From assembly GCF_014650055.1 (NCBI RefSeq), contig NZ_BMUF01000009.1:277082-341081 (forward strand): 64,000 nucleotides of DNA, in the 5' to 3' direction. The position numbers were made by a program, and so were the translations under genes. The notes under the pieces were generated by a model, which was given only the letters and a program-made list of their open reading frames with translations, had not been told where the DNA came from and did no database searches. Below, one piece after another: positions 53,656 to 62,237 of this stretch (position 1 is its first letter; the number at the start of each line of letters is the position of its first letter). The stretch comes from Streptomyces malachitofuscus. Its GTDB lineage: Bacteria > Actinomycetota > Actinomycetes > Streptomycetales > Streptomycetaceae.

Positions 53656-54867
53656 ATGCGTTCCATTCGTATGTCCGCTCCACGCGGGCGAGGACGTCGT
53701 CGCACCGTCCTCGCCGTCACCGGGCTGGTCGCCGCCCTGGTGCTCACCACCACCGCGTGCGGCGGTTCCGAGAAGGACAAGGCGAGCGACAAGCCCGACG
53801 CCACCACGTCGCAGGCGGCCGACAGCGACGGCGGCAGTGTGCGGGTCCCGTCCGACATCGCGGACAGGCTCAAGGAACACGGGATCGACGTCGACAAGTG
53901 GAAGAACGGCGGCTGGCAGAACTGGGACAAGGACAAGTGGCTCAGTGAGGCCGAGGACTTCGTCAACCCGGTGATCGAGGGCCTGTGGAAGCCCGACCGG
54001 ATGCAGTCAGCGAAGGAGGCGGACAAGCACGTCACCACCAAGGACGCCTCGGCGGCCCAGGGGCTCAGCGACCCGGAGCCCGCCCCGGTCCGGGCGGAGG
54101 CCGAGAAGACGCCGTACCACGAGAACGCGGCGCCGGTCGGCAAGGTGTTCTTCGACTCCCCCGAGGGCCCCGCCGTCTGCTCCGGCACGGTCGTCAAGGA
54201 CGTGAACCACCCGGGCAAGTCCAATCTCGTCTGGACGGCCGGGCACTGTGTGCACGCCGGCGGCAACGGCGGCTGGTTCCGGAACCTCGTCTTCGTCCCG
54301 GCCTACAACGACCTCGGCACGTCCGAGGGGGACCTGGGCAACGCGAGCGCCTCCGAGATCGCCCCGTACGGCAACTGGTGGGCGGACTGGGCGTCGACCT
54401 CCAACGGCTGGATCCAGGGAGGTTCGGAGACGGGCGGTGACGGCGCCGCGTACGACTACGCCGTGCTGCACGTGAAGCCGGAGCAGGGCAGCAAGTCGCT
54501 GGAGGAGACGGTGGGCGCCGCGCTCGACGTGGACTTCTCCGCCCCGTCCGCGGCCGAGGCGGGCCGGATGGGCGCCTGGGGCTACCCGGCCGCGCCGCCC
54601 TACAACGGCCTGCAGATGTTCAAGTGCCTCGACGCGCCGGGCCGGTTCTCGCTCGCCTCGGACCTGCCGTCCATGTATCGCATCGGCTGCACGATGACCG
54701 GCGGTTCCTCCGGCGGCGGCTGGTTCCGGGTGCGCGACGGCGAGACGGTGCTGGTCTCCAACACCTCGATCGGCCCGACGGACAACACCTGGCTGGCGGG
54801 CCCGCAGCTGGGCGAGGACGCCGAGGCGCTGTACCAGAACATGAGCAAGACCTACGGCGGTCAGTGA
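53656..54867 (+). CDS. Exported trypsin-fold protease, paralogue 2 (probable lipoprotein)
   Basis: A 403-residue tandem duplicate of the preceding protein, sharing its start (MRSIR), lipobox (LTTTAC, C35), N-terminal module (RLKEHGIDVDKWKNGGWQNW) and trypsin-fold domain with H197, D267 and S352 (GSSGGGW). The two are similar along their whole length but diverged in the linker (about 115-155), where this copy has Lys-rich sequence. Both probably act at the cell surface. ATG 53656 follows a GGGGGT Shine-Dalgarno. A strong terminator closes the pair. Confidence 0.88.
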   Translation: MRSIRMSAPRGRGRRRTVLAVTGLVAALVLTTTACGGSEKDKASDKPDATTSQAADSDGGSVRVPSDIADRLKEHGIDVDKWKNGGWQNWDKDKWLSEAEDFVNPVIEGLWKPDRMQSAKEADKHVTTKDASAAQGLSDPEPAPVRAEAEKTPYHENAAPVGKVFFDSPEGPAVCSGTVVKDVNHPGKSNLVWTAGHCVHAGGNGGWFRNLVFVPAYNDLGTSEGDLGNASASEIAPYGNWWADWASTSNGWIQGGSETGGDGAAYDYAVLHVKPEQGSKSLEETVGAALDVDFSAPSAAEAGRMGAWGYPAAPPYNGLQMFKCLDAPGRFSLASDLPSMYRIGCTMTGGSSGGGWFRVRDGETVLVSNTSIGPTDNTWLAGPQLGEDAEALYQNMSKTYGGQ

Positions 54868-54885
54868 GCCGCACGCACCCTGCAT

Positions 54886-54930
54886 GACGAAGGCCCGCCC
54901 CCTGCCGTGAGCAGGGGGCGGGCCTTCGTC
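54886..54930. terminator. Strong bidirectional terminator
   Basis: A perfect 20-bp stem (54886-54905 with 54911-54930) and the 5-nt loop CGTGA separate the trypsin pair (plus) from hflX (minus). Confidence 0.92.
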
Positions 54931-54945
54931 GTACCGCCGGAGTGA

Positions 54946-56439
54946 TCAGCCGGCCGGGGTGGGCGCGTACGGCGTGAGTTCCGCCGCCAGCTCCTCGTGC
55001 ACCCGGACCTTGAGCAGGGTGCCCTCCGGGGTGTGCTCCTCGGAGATCACCTCGCCCTCGTCGTGGGCGCGGGCGACCAGCTTGCCGTGGGTGTACGGCA
55101 CGAGTGCCTCGATCTCCACCGACGGGCGGGGGAGCTCGTTGTCGATGAGCGCGCGCAGCTCCTCGATGCCCCGGCCGGTACGGGCCGAGACCGCGATGGA
55201 GCGCTTCTCCACCCGCAGCAGCCGCTGAAGGGTCAGCGGGTCGGCCGCGTCGGCCTTGTTGATCACGACGATCTCGGGTACGCCGGTGGCGCCGACGTCC
55301 CTGATCACCTCGCGTACGGCGGCGAGCTGCTCCTCGGGGACCGGGTGCGAACCGTCCACCACGTGCAGGATCAGGTCGGCGTCGCCGACCTCCTCCATGG
55401 TGGAGCGGAACGCCTCGACCAGGTGGTGCGGCAGGTGCCGGACGAATCCGACCGTGTCGGCCAGCGTGTACAGCCGGCCGCTCGGGGTCTCGGCCCGGCG
55501 CACGGTCGGGTCGAGGGTCGCGAACAGGGCGTTCTCGACCAGCACGCCCGCGCCGGTGAGCCGGTTGAGCAGCGAGGACTTGCCTGCGTTGGTGTAGCCC
55601 GCGATGGCCACGGACGGCACCTTGTGGCGCCTGCGCTCCTGGCGCTTGATCTCGCGGCCGGTCTTCATCTCCGCGATCTCCCGGCGCATCTTCGCCATCT
55701 TCTCGCGGATCCGCCGCCGGTCCGTCTCGATCTTGGTCTCACCGGGACCGCGGGTGGCGAGGCCGCCGCCCTTGCCGCCGCCCATCTGCCGGGACAGCGA
55801 CTGACCCCAGCCGCGCAGCCGCGGCAGCATGTACTGCATCTGCGCGAGCGCGACCTGCGCCTTGCCCTCTCGGGACTTGGCGTGCTGGGCGAAGATGTCC
55901 AGAATCAGGGCCGTACGGTCGATGACCTTGACCTTGACGACGTCCTCGAGGTGGATGAGCTGGCCGGGGCTGAGCTCACCGTCACAGATGACGGTGTCCG
56001 CGCCCGTGTCGAGCACGATGTCGCGCAGCTCCTCGGCCTTGCCGGAGCCGATGTAGGTGGCGGCGTCCGGCTTGTCGCGGCGCTGGATCACGCCGTCGAG
56101 GACGAGGGCGCCGGCCGTCTCCGCGAGGGCGGCGAGCTCGGCCAGGGAGTTCTCCGCGTCCTGCACGGTGCCCGAGGTCCACACTCCGACGAGCACGACG
56201 CGCTCCAGGCGGAGCTGCCGGTACTCGACCTCGGTGACGTCCTCGAGCTCGGTGGAGAGGCCGGCGACGCGGCGCAGGGCCGCACGCTCGGAGCGGTCGA
56301 ACTGGTCGCCGTCCCGCTCTCCGTCGATCTCGAGGCTCCAGGCGACGTCCTCTTCCATCAGGGCATCGGCCCGAAGACCCTCGGGGTAGGTGTGCGCGAA
56401 GCGCTTGGTGTCCTGGGAAGGGGAAGAAGAGGAGGTCAT
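54946..56439 (-). CDS. hflX: GTPase HflX
   Basis: A 497-residue ribosome-associated GTPase that splits or rescues stalled ribosomes. The N-terminal HflX domain has AATYIGSGKAEEL and DRTALILDIFAQHAKSREG. A helical linker follows, with the Gly-rich ATRGPGETKIETDRR. The G domain has P-loop GYTNAGKSSLLN, G3 DTVGFV and NKAD. The N-terminus has a 60-residue extension. ATG 56439 has AAGGA upstream. It is upstream of nothing on its own strand for 15 bases but a terminator, so it is likely monocistronic. Confidence 0.95.
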   Translation of the reverse strand: MTSSSSPSQDTKRFAHTYPEGLRADALMEEDVAWSLEIDGERDGDQFDRSERAALRRVAGLSTELEDVTEVEYRQLRLERVVLVGVWTSGTVQDAENSLAELAALAETAGALVLDGVIQRRDKPDAATYIGSGKAEELRDIVLDTGADTVICDGELSPGQLIHLEDVVKVKVIDRTALILDIFAQHAKSREGKAQVALAQMQYMLPRLRGWGQSLSRQMGGGKGGGLATRGPGETKIETDRRRIREKMAKMRREIAEMKTGREIKRQERRRHKVPSVAIAGYTNAGKSSLLNRLTGAGVLVENALFATLDPTVRRAETPSGRLYTLADTVGFVRHLPHHLVEAFRSTMEEVGDADLILHVVDGSHPVPEEQLAAVREVIRDVGATGVPEIVVINKADAADPLTLQRLLRVEKRSIAVSARTGRGIEELRALIDNELPRPSVEIEALVPYTHGKLVARAHDEGEVISEEHTPEGTLLKVRVHEELAAELTPYAPTPAG

Positions 56440-56595
56440 TGGGTCCTTACGTCGTCGGTGGCTTGGCTGGCGACGGAGCCGGTCCGGGGACCCTCCGTCA
56501 CTGTCCACAACGTCCCGGGGGTCCGGGAGATTCCCGTGTCCCGTGGGGTGTGGACTCGACGATGGTCGCACGGTACGGCCCGTCTCGTCACCGTG

Positions 56596-58128
56596 TTATT
56601 CCCGGCCCGCGTCCGCTCGATGCACGGGCCGGTGCGCGGAGGGGACCGGGCGCCGGGCGGGCTTCGCGTCGCGGGCGGCGGCCCGCCATTCCGGGTGGCC
56701 GGGCATCGGCGGGGTCGTGGTGCCGTGGAGCCAGGGGTGCAGGAAACCGGTCAGGTCGCGTCCGGCGACGTCGGAGGCCAGCCGGACGAAGTCGGAGGTC
56801 GAGGCCGTGCCGTCGCGGTGGCGGGTGACCCACTCGCGTTCCAGGCGTTCGAAGGCGGTGCGGCCGATCTCCTGGCGCAGGGCGTACAGGACGAGCGCGC
56901 CGCCGGCGTAGACGTTCGGCCGGAAGATGCCGATCTTGCGGCCGGGCTCCGGGGGCTTGGGCGCGGCGGGCGGTCCTCCTGCCGCGCGCCAGCCGTCGGA
57001 CGCCTCGTAGGCGGCCCTCATCCGGGCCTCGAGGGATCGTCCGCCCTTCTCCTCGGCGTACAGCGCCTCGTACCAGGTGGCGTGCCCCTCGTTGAGCCAC
57101 AGGTCGGACCAGGTGCGGGGCCCGACGCTGTTGCCGAACCACTGGTGGGCCAGCTCGTGCACCATGATCGACTCGACGTACCAGTCCGGGAGGGCGGGGT
57201 CGGTGAACAGGTCGCGCTCGAAGAGGGAGAGCGTCTGGGTCTCGAGGGCGAATCCGGTGGTCGCGTCGGCGAGGAGCAGGCCGTAGGTCGCGAAGGGGTA
57301 GCGCCCGGCCTTCTCCTCCATCCAGGAGATCTGGGCCGGGGTCTTCGCCAGCCAGGGCTCGGTCTGCGCGCGGTGCTCGGTGGGGACGACGTCCCGCAGG
57401 GGGAGACCGTGCGGGCCGGTGCGGTGCACCACCGTCGAGCGGCCGATGGAGACCTGGGCGAGTTCGGTCGCCATGGGGTGCGGCGTCCGGTACGTCCATG
57501 TCGTGGCCCCGTTCGTGCGGTCGACGCCCGTCGGCAGACCGTTGGCGACGGCCGTGTGGCCGTCGGGTGCGGTGATCCGGAAGGTGAACAGCGCCTTGTC
57601 GGAGGGGTGGTCGTTGCAGGGGAACACCAGGTGGGCGGCGTCGGCCTGGTTGGCCATGGCGAGGCCGTCCGCGGTGCGCACCCAGCCGCCCTCGCGGTCC
57701 CCGGGCACCGGGTCACTGGTGTGCCGGACGCTGATCCGCGTCGTCTCGCCCTCGCCGAGATCGTCCTCGGGGGTGATCACCAGGTCCTCGCCGGCGCCGG
57801 TGAAGGCGGCTGGGCGGCCGTCGACGTCGACCGAGCGGACCGTGCCGTGGGTGAAGTCGAGGTTGATCCGGTCCAGGTCGGCGGTGATGCGGGCGTCGAT
57901 GGTGGTGACGGCCTCGAGCGGCCGGTCGTTGCGGCCGGGGTAGCCGAGGGAGAGGTCGTACGACAGCACGTCGTAACCGGGGTTGCCCAGGTGGGGGAAG
58001 AGGCGGTCGCCGATGCCGAGCGGCTCGGCGGGGGCGCCGGCGGCGAGCAGGCAGACGGAGACGGCGGAGGCGAGCAGCGCCGTGGCCGCCCTTCGGCGGG
58101 GGGCGAGGGAGTGCGGGGTGAGCGGCAT
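56596..58128 (-). CDS. Exported M1-family aminopeptidase-like metallopeptidase
   Basis: A 510-residue M1 metallopeptidase with an N-terminal signal peptide (hydrophobic region about 14-33). The beta-sandwich domain spans 45-240. The catalytic domain has zinc ligands HELAH (H324, H328) and E347 in WLNEGHATW. The GAMEN exopeptidase motif of classic M1 aminopeptidases is TGFALETQT here (about 291-299), keeping the Glu but not the Met-Glu-Asn. The protein is shorter than PepN because it lacks the large C-terminal helical domain. The C-terminal 40 residues are basic and Pro/Ala-rich. Confidence 0.9.
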   Translation of the reverse strand: MPLTPHSLAPRRRAATALLASAVSVCLLAAGAPAEPLGIGDRLFPHLGNPGYDVLSYDLSLGYPGRNDRPLEAVTTIDARITADLDRINLDFTHGTVRSVDVDGRPAAFTGAGEDLVITPEDDLGEGETTRISVRHTSDPVPGDREGGWVRTADGLAMANQADAAHLVFPCNDHPSDKALFTFRITAPDGHTAVANGLPTGVDRTNGATTWTYRTPHPMATELAQVSIGRSTVVHRTGPHGLPLRDVVPTEHRAQTEPWLAKTPAQISWMEEKAGRYPFATYGLLLADATTGFALETQTLSLFERDLFTDPALPDWYVESIMVHELAHQWFGNSVGPRTWSDLWLNEGHATWYEALYAEEKGGRSLEARMRAAYEASDGWRAAGGPPAAPKPPEPGRKIGIFRPNVYAGGALVLYALRQEIGRTAFERLEREWVTRHRDGTASTSDFVRLASDVAGRDLTGFLHPWLHGTTTPPMPGHPEWRAAARDAKPARRPVPSAHRPVHRADAGRE

Positions 58129-58228
58129 GTCCCACGGCTATCAGCGCGCGCGGGCGCCGCGCCGACGGCGCGCTTTCGGCCCACCCGATCGGGTAATCAC
58201 ACCGCCGCTCGGCCGCTCCTCGCCTCGG

Positions 58229-60394
58229 TCAGACGCCCTGGTCGTGCCGCTGGGCCCGGCTCACGTCGTACACCCCGGCCACGTCCCGCATCGCGCGCAT
58301 GAGGGCGGGCAGCTGGGCGGCGTCCGGCAACTGCACGGTGTAGGTGTGCCGTACCTGCTGGCGGTCGGGCGGTTCGACGGTCGCGGAGACGATTTCGGCG
58401 CCTTCGAGCGCCATGGCCTCGGTGAGGTCCGCGAGCAGATGCGGACGGACGAACGATTCGGCGACCAGCGTGACCCGGCACTCCGCGCCCTCCCCCCAGC
58501 GCACGCCGACCTCCGCGCGTCCCGCGCGCCGCATCCGCGTCACCGCGGCGCATCCGGTGCGGTGCACGGTGACCGCTCCCCCGCGCACGGCGAAACCGGT
58601 CACCTCGTCGGGCGGAACGGGCGTACAGCAGCCGGCGAGCCGTACGGTCGTGCCGGCCTGGTCGGTCAGGACCTCGGCGGCGGCGGGACGGCCGGGGGCG
58701 GTCTCCGGGGCGTCCGCCGTCTGCGGAGGGGCGGGGTCGTCGGCGGGCGGCCGGGAGGCGGCGGCCGCCTCGGTCCCCGCCGCGGCGTCCTGGGCGGGGT
58801 GGGCGGTCAGCCACCGCTGGATGGCGATCCGCGCCGCCGGGGTGTGGGCGTGGTCCAGCCACTCCCTGGACGGCGCGGAGGCCGCGTCCTGGCCCATGAG
58901 CAGCTGGACGGTGTCGCCGTCCTTCAGCACCGTGCTCAGTGTCGCCAGCCGGCCGTTGACCCTGGCTCCGATGCAGGCGTGGGCGTCCTCCCCGTACTGC
59001 GCGTAGGCGGCGTCCACGCAGGTCGCGCCCTCGGGCAGGCCCAGCGTGCCCCCGTCGGGGCGGAACACGGTGATCTCGCGGTCCTGGGCGAGGTCCTCGC
59101 GCAGGGTGGACCAGAAGGTGTCGGGGTCGGGTGCGGCCCGCTGCCAGTCGAGCAGCCGGGAGAGCCATCCGGGCCGGGTGGGGTCGGCGCGTTCGCCGTC
59201 GCTCGTGGCCTGCTCCTCCGGCGCGGCGTAGGGGTTGCCGAGGGCGACGACCCCGGCCTCGGCGACCCTGTGCATCTGGTGGGTGCGGATGAGGACCTCG
59301 ACGACCTGGCCGTCCGCACCCGACACCGCGGTGTGCAGCGACTGGTACAGGTTGAACTTGGGTACGGCGATGAAGTCCTTGAACTCGGACACCACGGGGG
59401 TCATACAGGTGTGCAGTTCGCCCAGCACCCCGTAGCAGTCGGCGTCCTCGTTCACCAGCACCAGCAGGCGGCCGAAGTCGGCGCCCCGCATCGGGCCCCG
59501 TTTGCGCGACACCCGGTGCACGGAGACGAAGTGGCGCGGTCTGATGAGGACTTCGGCGGTGATGTCCGCCTCGCGCAGCACCTTGCGCACGTCGTCGGCG
59601 ACGTCGGCGAGGGGGTCGTCGGCGCGTGCGGCGTTGCGGACGATCAACTCCCGTGTGTGCTCGTACTCCTCGGGGTGCAGGATCGCGAAGACCAGGTCCT
59701 CCAGCTCCGTCTTGAGTGCCTGGACACCGAGGCGTTCGGCGAGCGGGATCAGCACGTCCCGGGTCACCTTGGCGATGCGCTCCTGCTTCTCGGGGCGCAT
59801 CACGCCGAGGGTGCGCATGTTGTGCAGCCGGTCGGCGAGTTTGATCGACATCACGCGGACGTCGTTGCCGGTGGCGACGAGCATCTTGCGGAAGGTCTCG
59901 GGCTCGGCGGCGGCGCCGTAGTCGACCTTCTCCAGCTTGGTGACGCCGTCGACGAGATAGCGCACCTCCTCGCCGAACTCCTCGCCGACCTGGTCCAGCG
60001 TCACATCGGTGTCCTCGACGGTGTCGTGGAGCAGCGAGGCCGTCAACGTGGTCGTCTCGGCGCCGAGTTCCGCGAGGATGAGGGTCACGGCCAGCGGGTG
60101 GGTGATGTACGGCTCACCGCTCTTGCGCATCTGTCCACGATGGGAGGACTCGGCCAACACGTAGGCGCGGCGCAGGGGTTCGAGGTCGGCGTCGGGGTGA
60201 TGGGCGCGGTGGGCGTCGACGACGTGTCCGATGGCGTCGGGGAGCCGGTCGCGGGCGGTGGTGCCGAGCAGTGCCGCCCGGCCCAGCCGGCGCAGGTCCA
60301 GCCGGGGGCGCGTCTTCCTGCGGGACCCCGAGGGGGTGGCGTGACCAGATGTCACAGAGCCTGGGCTCGCAGGATTCACGGCCTCCGCGTTCAT
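58229..60394 (-). CDS. RelA/SpoT-family (p)ppGpp hydrolase/synthetase homologue
   Basis: A 721-residue RSH protein controlling the alarmone (p)ppGpp. The HD hydrolase domain (about 70-220) has THPLAVTLILAEL, SLLHDTVEDT and IKLADRLHNMRTLG, so hydrolysis is likely. The synthetase domain (about 275-390) departs from Rel in places: EFKDFIAVPKFN instead of RFKDY, and RLLVLV where Rel has a GVR motif; the catalytic Asp and the Glu in EVLIRT are kept. TGS and ACT domains follow. It corresponds to the second Streptomyces RSH (RshA) as I recall. ATG 60394 has GGAGG upstream. Confidence 0.93.
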   Translation of the reverse strand: MNAEAVNPASPGSVTSGHATPSGSRRKTRPRLDLRRLGRAALLGTTARDRLPDAIGHVVDAHRAHHPDADLEPLRRAYVLAESSHRGQMRKSGEPYITHPLAVTLILAELGAETTTLTASLLHDTVEDTDVTLDQVGEEFGEEVRYLVDGVTKLEKVDYGAAAEPETFRKMLVATGNDVRVMSIKLADRLHNMRTLGVMRPEKQERIAKVTRDVLIPLAERLGVQALKTELEDLVFAILHPEEYEHTRELIVRNAARADDPLADVADDVRKVLREADITAEVLIRPRHFVSVHRVSRKRGPMRGADFGRLLVLVNEDADCYGVLGELHTCMTPVVSEFKDFIAVPKFNLYQSLHTAVSGADGQVVEVLIRTHQMHRVAEAGVVALGNPYAAPEEQATSDGERADPTRPGWLSRLLDWQRAAPDPDTFWSTLREDLAQDREITVFRPDGGTLGLPEGATCVDAAYAQYGEDAHACIGARVNGRLATLSTVLKDGDTVQLLMGQDAASAPSREWLDHAHTPAARIAIQRWLTAHPAQDAAAGTEAAAASRPPADDPAPPQTADAPETAPGRPAAAEVLTDQAGTTVRLAGCCTPVPPDEVTGFAVRGGAVTVHRTGCAAVTRMRRAGRAEVGVRWGEGAECRVTLVAESFVRPHLLADLTEAMALEGAEIVSATVEPPDRQQVRHTYTVQLPDAAQLPALMRAMRDVAGVYDVSRAQRHDQGV

Positions 60395-60694
60395 GGGCAC
60401 CTCCGGCTGCGTGGACCGGCGGACGGCGTGCCCCAGGGCGGACTCGGGCCAAGGGAACGGCGTTCGTTTCCCCGTCCGGGCCGGTGCTTGATGCTACCGA
60501 GGCCGACCACGTCGGGCTGGCCGCCTCCGGCCGATCGTGAAACGGATCACCCCATCGAGCGAAGGTCGATCAGGGGGTGCTTTCACGCCATCGGGTAGGT
60601 GCTCCACCTTGATCCCGAAGCCGGAGATCCTCTCCGACCTGGGGATACGATCACCGAGCGGGCCGAAAGCTGGGATGGCCAGCCGGCACCCCGG
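60395..60694 (-). promoter_or_regulatory. rel-homologue upstream region with long hairpin
   Basis: A 300-bp gap between dapF and the RSH gene, both on the minus strand. It holds the RSH promoter and the layered hairpin listed separately. GAACGGCGTTC near 60455 is a small symmetric element without the spacing of a LexA box. No gene is supported. Confidence 0.4.
60537..60586 (-). terminator. Layered hairpin downstream of dapF
   Basis: Three nested complementary segments: GTGAAA with TTTCAC (outer), CACCCC with GGGGTG (middle), ATCGA with TCGAT (inner), interrupted by small bulges. It lies about 110 bases past the dapF stop. It may be a terminator or a regulatory leader element of the RSH gene. 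Confidence 0.55.
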
Positions 60695-61564
60695 TCAGCG
60701 AAGGGCGTTCTCCAGCCACTCGCCGTCGACCACGCCCTCGGCGACGATCACCGCCGGCCCCGTCATCTCGATCTCGCCGTCGGGCCGTTCGGTGATCACC
60801 AGCGTGCCGCCGGGCACGTCGACGGTGTAGGTCGCCGGGGTGCCGGTCACGGCCGGGTCGGCGCCGTCCCTGCGGGCGGTGGCGACGGCGACCGCGCACG
60901 CGCCCGTACCGCAGGACCGGGTCTCGCCCGCCCCGCGCTCGTGCACCCGCAGCGCCACGTGCCGCGGACCGCGGTCGACGACGAACTCCACGTTCACCCC
61001 GTCCGGGTAGGCGGACGCCGGGCTGAACGGGGGCGGGGTGACGAGGTCGCCCGCGTGGGCGAGGTCCTCCACGAAGGCGACGGCGTGCGGGTTGCCCATG
61101 TTCACGTTCCGCGCGGGCCAGCTGCGTTCGCCGACGCTCACGGTGACCTGGCCCTCGGGGAGCAGCGCCCGGCCCATGCCGACGGTGATGTCGCCGTCCT
61201 TGGCGATGTGCACGGTCTTCACTCCCCCGCGCGTGGCGACCGCGATGTCCCCCTCGGACACATGGCCGGCGCGCTGGAGGTAGCGCGCGAACACACGCAC
61301 TCCGTTGCCGCACATTTCCGCGATCGAGCCGTCGCCGTTGCGGTAGTCCATGAACCACTCCGCCTCGACCGCCATCTCAGCGGACTCGGGGTGGGCGGCG
61401 GACCGCACGACGTGCAGCAGGCCGTCGCCGCCGATCCCCGCGCGGCGGTCGCACAGGGCGGCGACGACGTCCGCAGGGAGGTCGATGGCGTTCTCGGGGT
61501 CCGGGACGATGACGAAGTCGTTCTCCGTGCCGTGCCCCTTGAGGAAGGCGATCCGCGTGCTCAT
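60695..61564 (-). CDS. dapF: Diaminopimelate epimerase
   Basis: A 289-residue enzyme converting LL- to meso-diaminopimelate for lysine and peptidoglycan synthesis (Streptomyces mostly keeps the LL form in the wall). The two catalytic cysteines are C85 (EMCGNGVR) and C218 (SCGTGACA), with FMDYRNGDGS and NMGNPHAV also present. ATG 61564 lacks spaced Shine-Dalgarno; TACGAT ends six bases upstream, so a leaderless mRNA is likely. It lies 61 bases downstream of the membrane protein gene. Confidence 0.96.
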   Translation of the reverse strand: MSTRIAFLKGHGTENDFVIVPDPENAIDLPADVVAALCDRRAGIGGDGLLHVVRSAAHPESAEMAVEAEWFMDYRNGDGSIAEMCGNGVRVFARYLQRAGHVSEGDIAVATRGGVKTVHIAKDGDITVGMGRALLPEGQVTVSVGERSWPARNVNMGNPHAVAFVEDLAHAGDLVTPPPFSPASAYPDGVNVEFVVDRGPRHVALRVHERGAGETRSCGTGACAVAVATARRDGADPAVTGTPATYTVDVPGGTLVITERPDGEIEMTGPAVIVAEGVVDGEWLENALR

Positions 61565-61625
61565 TCCTCGATCGTACGAGAACACTCCGCCGGGCTGTCG
61601 CCGGGCGCCGCCCCCGCCGGTGCCG

Positions 61626-62129
61626 TCAGCGGAGTCTGGCAACCCGCCACACCGCCAGGGCCACCACGGCGGCGACCATCACGGCGTAGGCGGCCACGAC
61701 CCGCCAGTCGGCTCTGCGTCCGGAGCCCCGGGCCGGGAGGCCGGGCCAGGTGTAGCCCACCTTGCGGGCGGCCATCATGCCCCAGCCGGCCGAGCAGGAG
61801 CAGATCAGCAGCCCGAGCATGGCGATCACGGCGCCGCTGTCGCCGAAGTCGAAGGCGAGCGGGAAGGCGAACATCAGGGAGCCGACCGCGGCCAGCCCGA
61901 CGATGGGCGCGAGCTGCCAGAGGCGCAGCCGGCGCTGCGGGCGCAGCTCCACCTCGACCTCGTCGCCGCCCGCGAACATCTCGTCGGGCTCGGGGCCGTC
62001 GTCGGTCACTCCGACCGGCGTCTCCTCCGGCCCGTCGGGGCTGAGACGGTCGGTTTCCTGCTCCGGTGCACCTCGCTCGGTGGTGAGGTGTTCGGTGCCG
62101 TGTGCGGTGTCGCGAGGGCCGGCCTCCAT
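61626..62129 (-). CDS. Conserved hypothetical membrane protein
   Basis: A 167-residue protein. The first 70 residues are acidic and hydrophilic (EPDEMFAGGDEVEVEL). Three predicted helices follow: about 73-92 (LAPIVGLAAVGSLMFAFPLA), 96-117 (around AVIAMLGLLICSCSAGWGM), and 144-160 (VVAAYAVMVAAVVALAV). Function unknown. It is located between dapF and miaA on the same strand, an arrangement common in Streptomyces. ATG 62129 is chosen over TTG 62147 because GGGAGGG lies upstream. Confidence 0.8.
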   Translation of the reverse strand: MEAGPRDTAHGTEHLTTERGAPEQETDRLSPDGPEETPVGVTDDGPEPDEMFAGGDEVEVELRPQRRLRLWQLAPIVGLAAVGSLMFAFPLAFDFGDSGAVIAMLGLLICSCSAGWGMMAARKVGYTWPGLPARGSGRRADWRVVAAYAVMVAAVVALAVWRVARLR

Positions 62130-62237
62130 CGCCACGCGCCCTCCCAACTAGGACTCCACTTGGTCGATCGAAGCTCGATGATGGCACGGTGTCACAGGCC
62201 CGGATGACGGCCTGGGCGTCCCGATGCCATGACGTGA

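Noticed and set aside
54997-58302. Very long plus-strand frame opposite hflX and the M1 peptidase
   Set aside because: Shadow of real minus-strand genes; the protein is Gly/Val/Asp/Leu-rich repeats with no ribosome site.
60450-60470. LexA-like element GAACGGCGTTC upstream of the RSH gene
   Set aside because: The spacer is three bases instead of four and the flanking bases do not fit the SOS box.
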